A DNA stretch of 64,000 nucleotides from Legionella santicrucis (GTDB lineage Bacteria; Pseudomonadota; Gammaproteobacteria; Legionellales; Legionellaceae): the NCBI RefSeq assembly GCF_001468135.1, contig NZ_LNYU01000091.1:481814-545813 (forward strand), written 5' to 3'. The stretch's first letter is position 1. Each line of letters starts with the position of its first letter. The notes beneath the pieces are model-generated. The model was given only the letters and a program-made list of their open reading frames with translations. It was not told the origin of the DNA and searched no databases. Made by a program: the position numbers and the translations under genes. Positions 63,912-64,000 of the stretch are shown piece after piece.

Positions 63912-64000
63912 TAATTCAGGACTTACGAAAAACTCATCAAGACAGAAGGATTTTGTAGTTCATTGACAAGATAGTTTTTAAGTAGTCCTTTTTTTATTTG

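Overview
This window is a chromosomal segment of a Legionella species around the replication origin. The evidence is the low G+C content, the gene order gyrB-recF-dnaN-dnaA / oriC / rpmH-rnpA-yidD-yidC-mnmE, perfect ParB (parS) sites, an effector-like gene next to mnmE, a helCBA metal-efflux operon, and many long orphan proteins of Dot/Icm-effector character. It is probably not L. pneumophila, since several accessory genes (the NRPS/PKS, the P450, the Big_2 repeat protein) do not fit the arrangement I know for that species. The species cannot be named from sequence alone.

Layout. 1-6.8 kb: gyrB (cut by the window edge), recF, dnaN and dnaA on the minus strand, then a roughly 1 kb AT-rich origin with DnaA boxes and a MITE-like insertion. 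6.7-10.5 kb: the ribosomal protein L34 / RNase P protein / membrane insertase / tRNA-modifying GTPase operon behind a strong sigma70 promoter. 10.7-12.3 kb: a membrane protein in the position of the conserved effector Lpg3000. 12.6-22.0 kb: the most unusual locus, a single-polypeptide hybrid NRPS/PKS (A-T-KS-AT-KR-T-TE) followed 37 bp later by a soluble hybrid histidine kinase (PAS-PAS-HisKA-HATPase-REC-HPt). 22.4-26.4 kb: a secreted protein of ten Big_2 immunoglobulin-like repeats plus a propeller-like tail. 27-31 kb: an effector-like protein with an internal tandem duplication, an oversized cytochrome P450, and a small exported protein behind a Fur-box-like site.

31-36 kb is a cell-envelope/replication cluster in the same order as in E. 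coli: rsmI divergent from lpoA-yraN-diaA-dolP, with a second BON-domain lipoprotein added. 36-44.6 kb is accessory: an apparently permuted papain-like protein, a protein carrying the residue pattern of OspF/SpvC/HopA1 phosphothreonine lyases, a small His-rich protein, a DUF1254/DUF1214 protein, glyoxalase I, and orphans. 44.9-51.8 kb is the complete ATP synthase operon atpIBEFHAGDC with a recognisable promoter and terminator. 52.2-53.6 kb encodes a eukaryotic-like Ser/Thr kinase (candidate effector). 53.9-59.5 kb is helCBA (heavy-metal RND efflux). The window ends with a 921-residue orphan and a GAF-GGDEF diguanylate cyclase whose PAS domain looks frameshifted.

At least five intergenic sites carry whole or partial copies of one short inverted-repeat element with ends like GGTCTGTTGACAATT. 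One copy lies inside the origin region. Functions of the effector-like genes are inferred from motifs and context. Translocation by Dot/Icm cannot be shown from sequence alone.
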